In this document: positions 62,583-64,000 of the stretch, piece after piece
Position numbering within the stretch: the stretch's first letter is position 1
Layout of the letters: every line of letters begins with the position of its first letter
Assembly: GCF_004010055.1 (NCBI RefSeq)
Contig: NZ_RQVT01000050.1
Location: 62,001 to 126,000 of the forward strand
Direction: 5' to 3'
DNA from: Psychroflexus aestuariivivens
GTDB lineage: Bacteria; Bacteroidota; Bacteroidia; Flavobacteriales; Flavobacteriaceae
DNA length: 64,000 nt
Program-made: the position numbers and the translations under genes
Notes under the pieces: generated by a model
Told to the model about the DNA's origin: nothing
The model's input: only the letters and a program-made list of their open reading frames with translations
Databases searched by the model: none

Positions 62583-64000
62583 TTACGAATCACTTTTTCT
62601 CAGATCTTTAAGATTCAGCTGAAGGCTGACATTTCCGTTCCATTCGTTTTCTTCCAGATTGAAAATAATATCGAATTTAGCCATGTTTTGAACGACTTCG
62701 TACTTTTCGCCAAGCCTAAAACCAATGCTTCCGAATACTAAATTTCCTGATTTAATATTACATTTCAAATGTTTTTCGTCTTCGCCAAGTTTTTTCACAT
62801 ATCCAGAAGTAGTAACATTTTTTGCTACAAAAGTCGGTTTCATATTACCGGGTCCAAAAGGTGCAAATTGTTTCAAAATCCTAATGAATTTTGGTGTAAC
62901 ATCTTCAAATTGAATTTCAGTATCGTATTTTATTTCAGGAATTAGTAATTCTGGATCTATTGTTTTTTGAACCACTTCTTCAAATTTAGCTTTGAAATTT
63001 TCAAAATTATCTTCAGTAAGCGTTAAACCCGCTGCATATTTGTGTCCCCCGAATTGTGTAATAAATTCTGACGAAGTTTCTAAAGCATTATAAACATCAA
63101 AACCTTTGACCGATCTGGCGGAAGCAGCTAAGTTATCGCCATTTTTTGTGAAAACCAAAGTTGGTCGATAGTAAGTTTCTGTCAATCTAGATGCAACTAT
63201 GCCAATCACTCCTTTGTGCCAATCTGGATGATAAACTACGGTTGTAAATCGGTTTTCTTCCTTATTTTCTGAAATCATTTCCAAAGCTTCAGATGTTATT
63301 TGGCGATCGGTATCTTTTCTGTCTGTATTGAAATCTTCAATGGAACTCGCCAGTAATTTAGCTTTTTCTACATCTTTTTCTGACAATAATTCAACTGCAA
63401 AAAGGCCGTGTTTCATTCGTCCAGCTGCGTTTATTCGAGGTCCAATCATAAAAACGACATCAGTTATAGACAAATGTTGTTTTTTTACATTGTCTAAAAT
63501 TGCTTTAAAACCGGCACGTTTTCTAGCATTAATAAGCTTCAAACCAAAATGTGCTAAAATTCGGTTTTCACCAGTAATCGGAACAATATCTGAACCTATA
63601 GCGGTCGCTACCAAATCTAAATATTGGTATATTTTCCGTTCACTTCTACCTAAAGTTTTTTGAATGGCTTGAATCAATTTAAAACCCACGCCGCAACCGC
63701 ATAATTCATCATAAGGATAGTTGCAATCGTCTTGTTTTGGGTCTAAAACAGCCACAGCTTCAGGGATTTTATCTCCTGGTCGGTGGTGATCACAGATTAC
63801 AAAATCAATCCCCAATTTTTGAGCATATTCAACTTTTTCGACGGCTTTAATACCGCAATCCAAAGCCACGATTAAACTTATATTTTGGCTTTTAGCATAA
63901 TCAATTCCTTGGTATGAAACGCCATAACCTTCTGAATATCTGTCTGGAATATAGCTAATTATATTTTCTGAAAGTTGACTAAGATAACTGCTCATCATAG
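62583..64000 (-). CDS. recJ: single-stranded-DNA-specific exonuclease RecJ, 3' part (N-terminus off window)
   Basis: The frame runs off the right edge, so the first 90 or so residues of the usual 560-570-aa protein are missing, including the first DHH motif half. Visible: 'IVALDCGIKAVEKVEYAQKL', the 'ICDHHRPGD' motif, 'DELCGCGVGFKLIQAI', 'MIGPRINAAGRMKHG' (motif IV) and the DHHA1 'FGGHKYAAGLTL', then the OB domain near the C-terminus. RecJ degrades single-stranded DNA 5' to 3' in repair and recombination. The ATG codons at 63998 and 63995 are internal, not starts. Confidence 0.95.
   Translation of the reverse strand, partial: MMSSYLSQLSENIISYIPDRYSEGYGVSYQGIDYAKSQNISLIVALDCGIKAVEKVEYAQKLGIDFVICDHHRPGDKIPEAVAVLDPKQDDCNYPYDELCGCGVGFKLIQAIQKTLGRSERKIYQYLDLVATAIGSDIVPITGENRILAHFGLKLINARKRAGFKAILDNVKKQHLSITDVVFMIGPRINAAGRMKHGLFAVELLSEKDVEKAKLLASSIEDFNTDRKDTDRQITSEALEMISENKEENRFTTVVYHPDWHKGVIGIVASRLTETYYRPTLVFTKNGDNLAASARSVKGFDVYNALETSSEFITQFGGHKYAAGLTLTEDNFENFKAKFEEVVQKTIDPELLIPEIKYDTEIQFEDVTPKFIRILKQFAPFGPGNMKPTFVAKNVTTSGYVKKLGEDEKHLKCNIKSGNLVFGSIGFRLGEKYEVVQNMAKFDIIFNLEENEWNGNVSLQLNLKDLRKSDS

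Noticed and set aside
1-64000. CRISPR arrays, intact insertion sequences, intact prophage or defence islands
   Set aside because: No regularly spaced direct repeats, intact transposase, phage structural genes or recognised defence genes were seen anywhere in the window.

Overview
The window reads as a chromosomal segment of an AT-rich member of the Bacteroidota, family Flavobacteriaceae. The reasons are a SusC/RagA-type TonB receptor, a DUF5689 lipoprotein beside a TonB receptor, the MoxR/DUF58/Bat operon, the DUF4292/EnvC/dUTPase/flippase block, a one-gene SdhC with Bacteroidota-type SdhA and SdhB, and many start regions carrying the Bacteroidota -7 promoter box TAnnTTTG instead of a Shine-Dalgarno. 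A cold/marine genus such as Psychroflexus or a close relative is a guess from general flavour, not a demonstrated assignment.

Layout. 1-2.8 kb: the 5' part of a SusC-like receptor and a DUF2064 glycosyltransferase-like protein. 2.8-9.5 kb is the accessory-looking part: a decayed CPBP membrane protease, an ECF sigma factor with its membrane partner and a probable target operon (58-aa membrane peptide plus an exported alpha/beta hydrolase), a serine beta-lactamase-family hydrolase, an SDR oxidoreductase, and a frameshifted, truncated serine recombinase with a paired-palindrome repeat nearby. 9.5-13.1 kb: a conserved small protein, CvpA, beta-carbonic anhydrase, a SulP transporter and a small exported protein (a probable bicarbonate module). 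13.1-22.2 kb: the Bat aerotolerance-type operon (moxR, DUF58, a two-TM protein, batA, batB, batC, batD, batE), in which batA is broken by one in-frame TAA. 22.4-28.7 kb: an envelope operon (flippase, dUTPase, nucleotidyltransferase, TPR, DUF4292, M23 peptidase).

28.8-34.3 kb: a DUF5689 lipoprotein and TonB receptor, divergent from an exported endonuclease/phosphatase. 34.4-38.7 kb: a small membrane protein whose start codon lies in a perfect 20-bp inverted repeat, tRNA-Arg(CCT), an esterase-like hydrolase, a small membrane-anchored protein, gltX and a stomatin-like SPFH protein. 38.8-42.3 kb: sdhCAB with a near-consensus promoter. 42.8-48.7 kb: MscS channel, M24 aminopeptidase, alpha/beta hydrolase, dGTPase-like HD protein, YraN, LD-carboxypeptidase. 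48.8-50.6 kb: two related outer-membrane-like proteins around a lipoprotein. 50.8-55.2 kb: metG, a second MscS, an exported protein and tsaB. 55.2-61 kb: a MacAB/TolC-like efflux operon. 61.1-64 kb: folB, tRNA-Cys(GCA), a LysE exporter and the 3' part of recJ.

Most of the window is ordinary housekeeping. The signals most worth a second look are the in-frame stop in batA, the twice-repeated spaced element that looks like the local ECF sigma promoter, the 20-bp hairpin over a start codon, the TTACGG paired palindromes, and the gene relics in the first 9.5 kb. No CRISPR array, intact insertion sequence, intact prophage or obvious defence system was seen.
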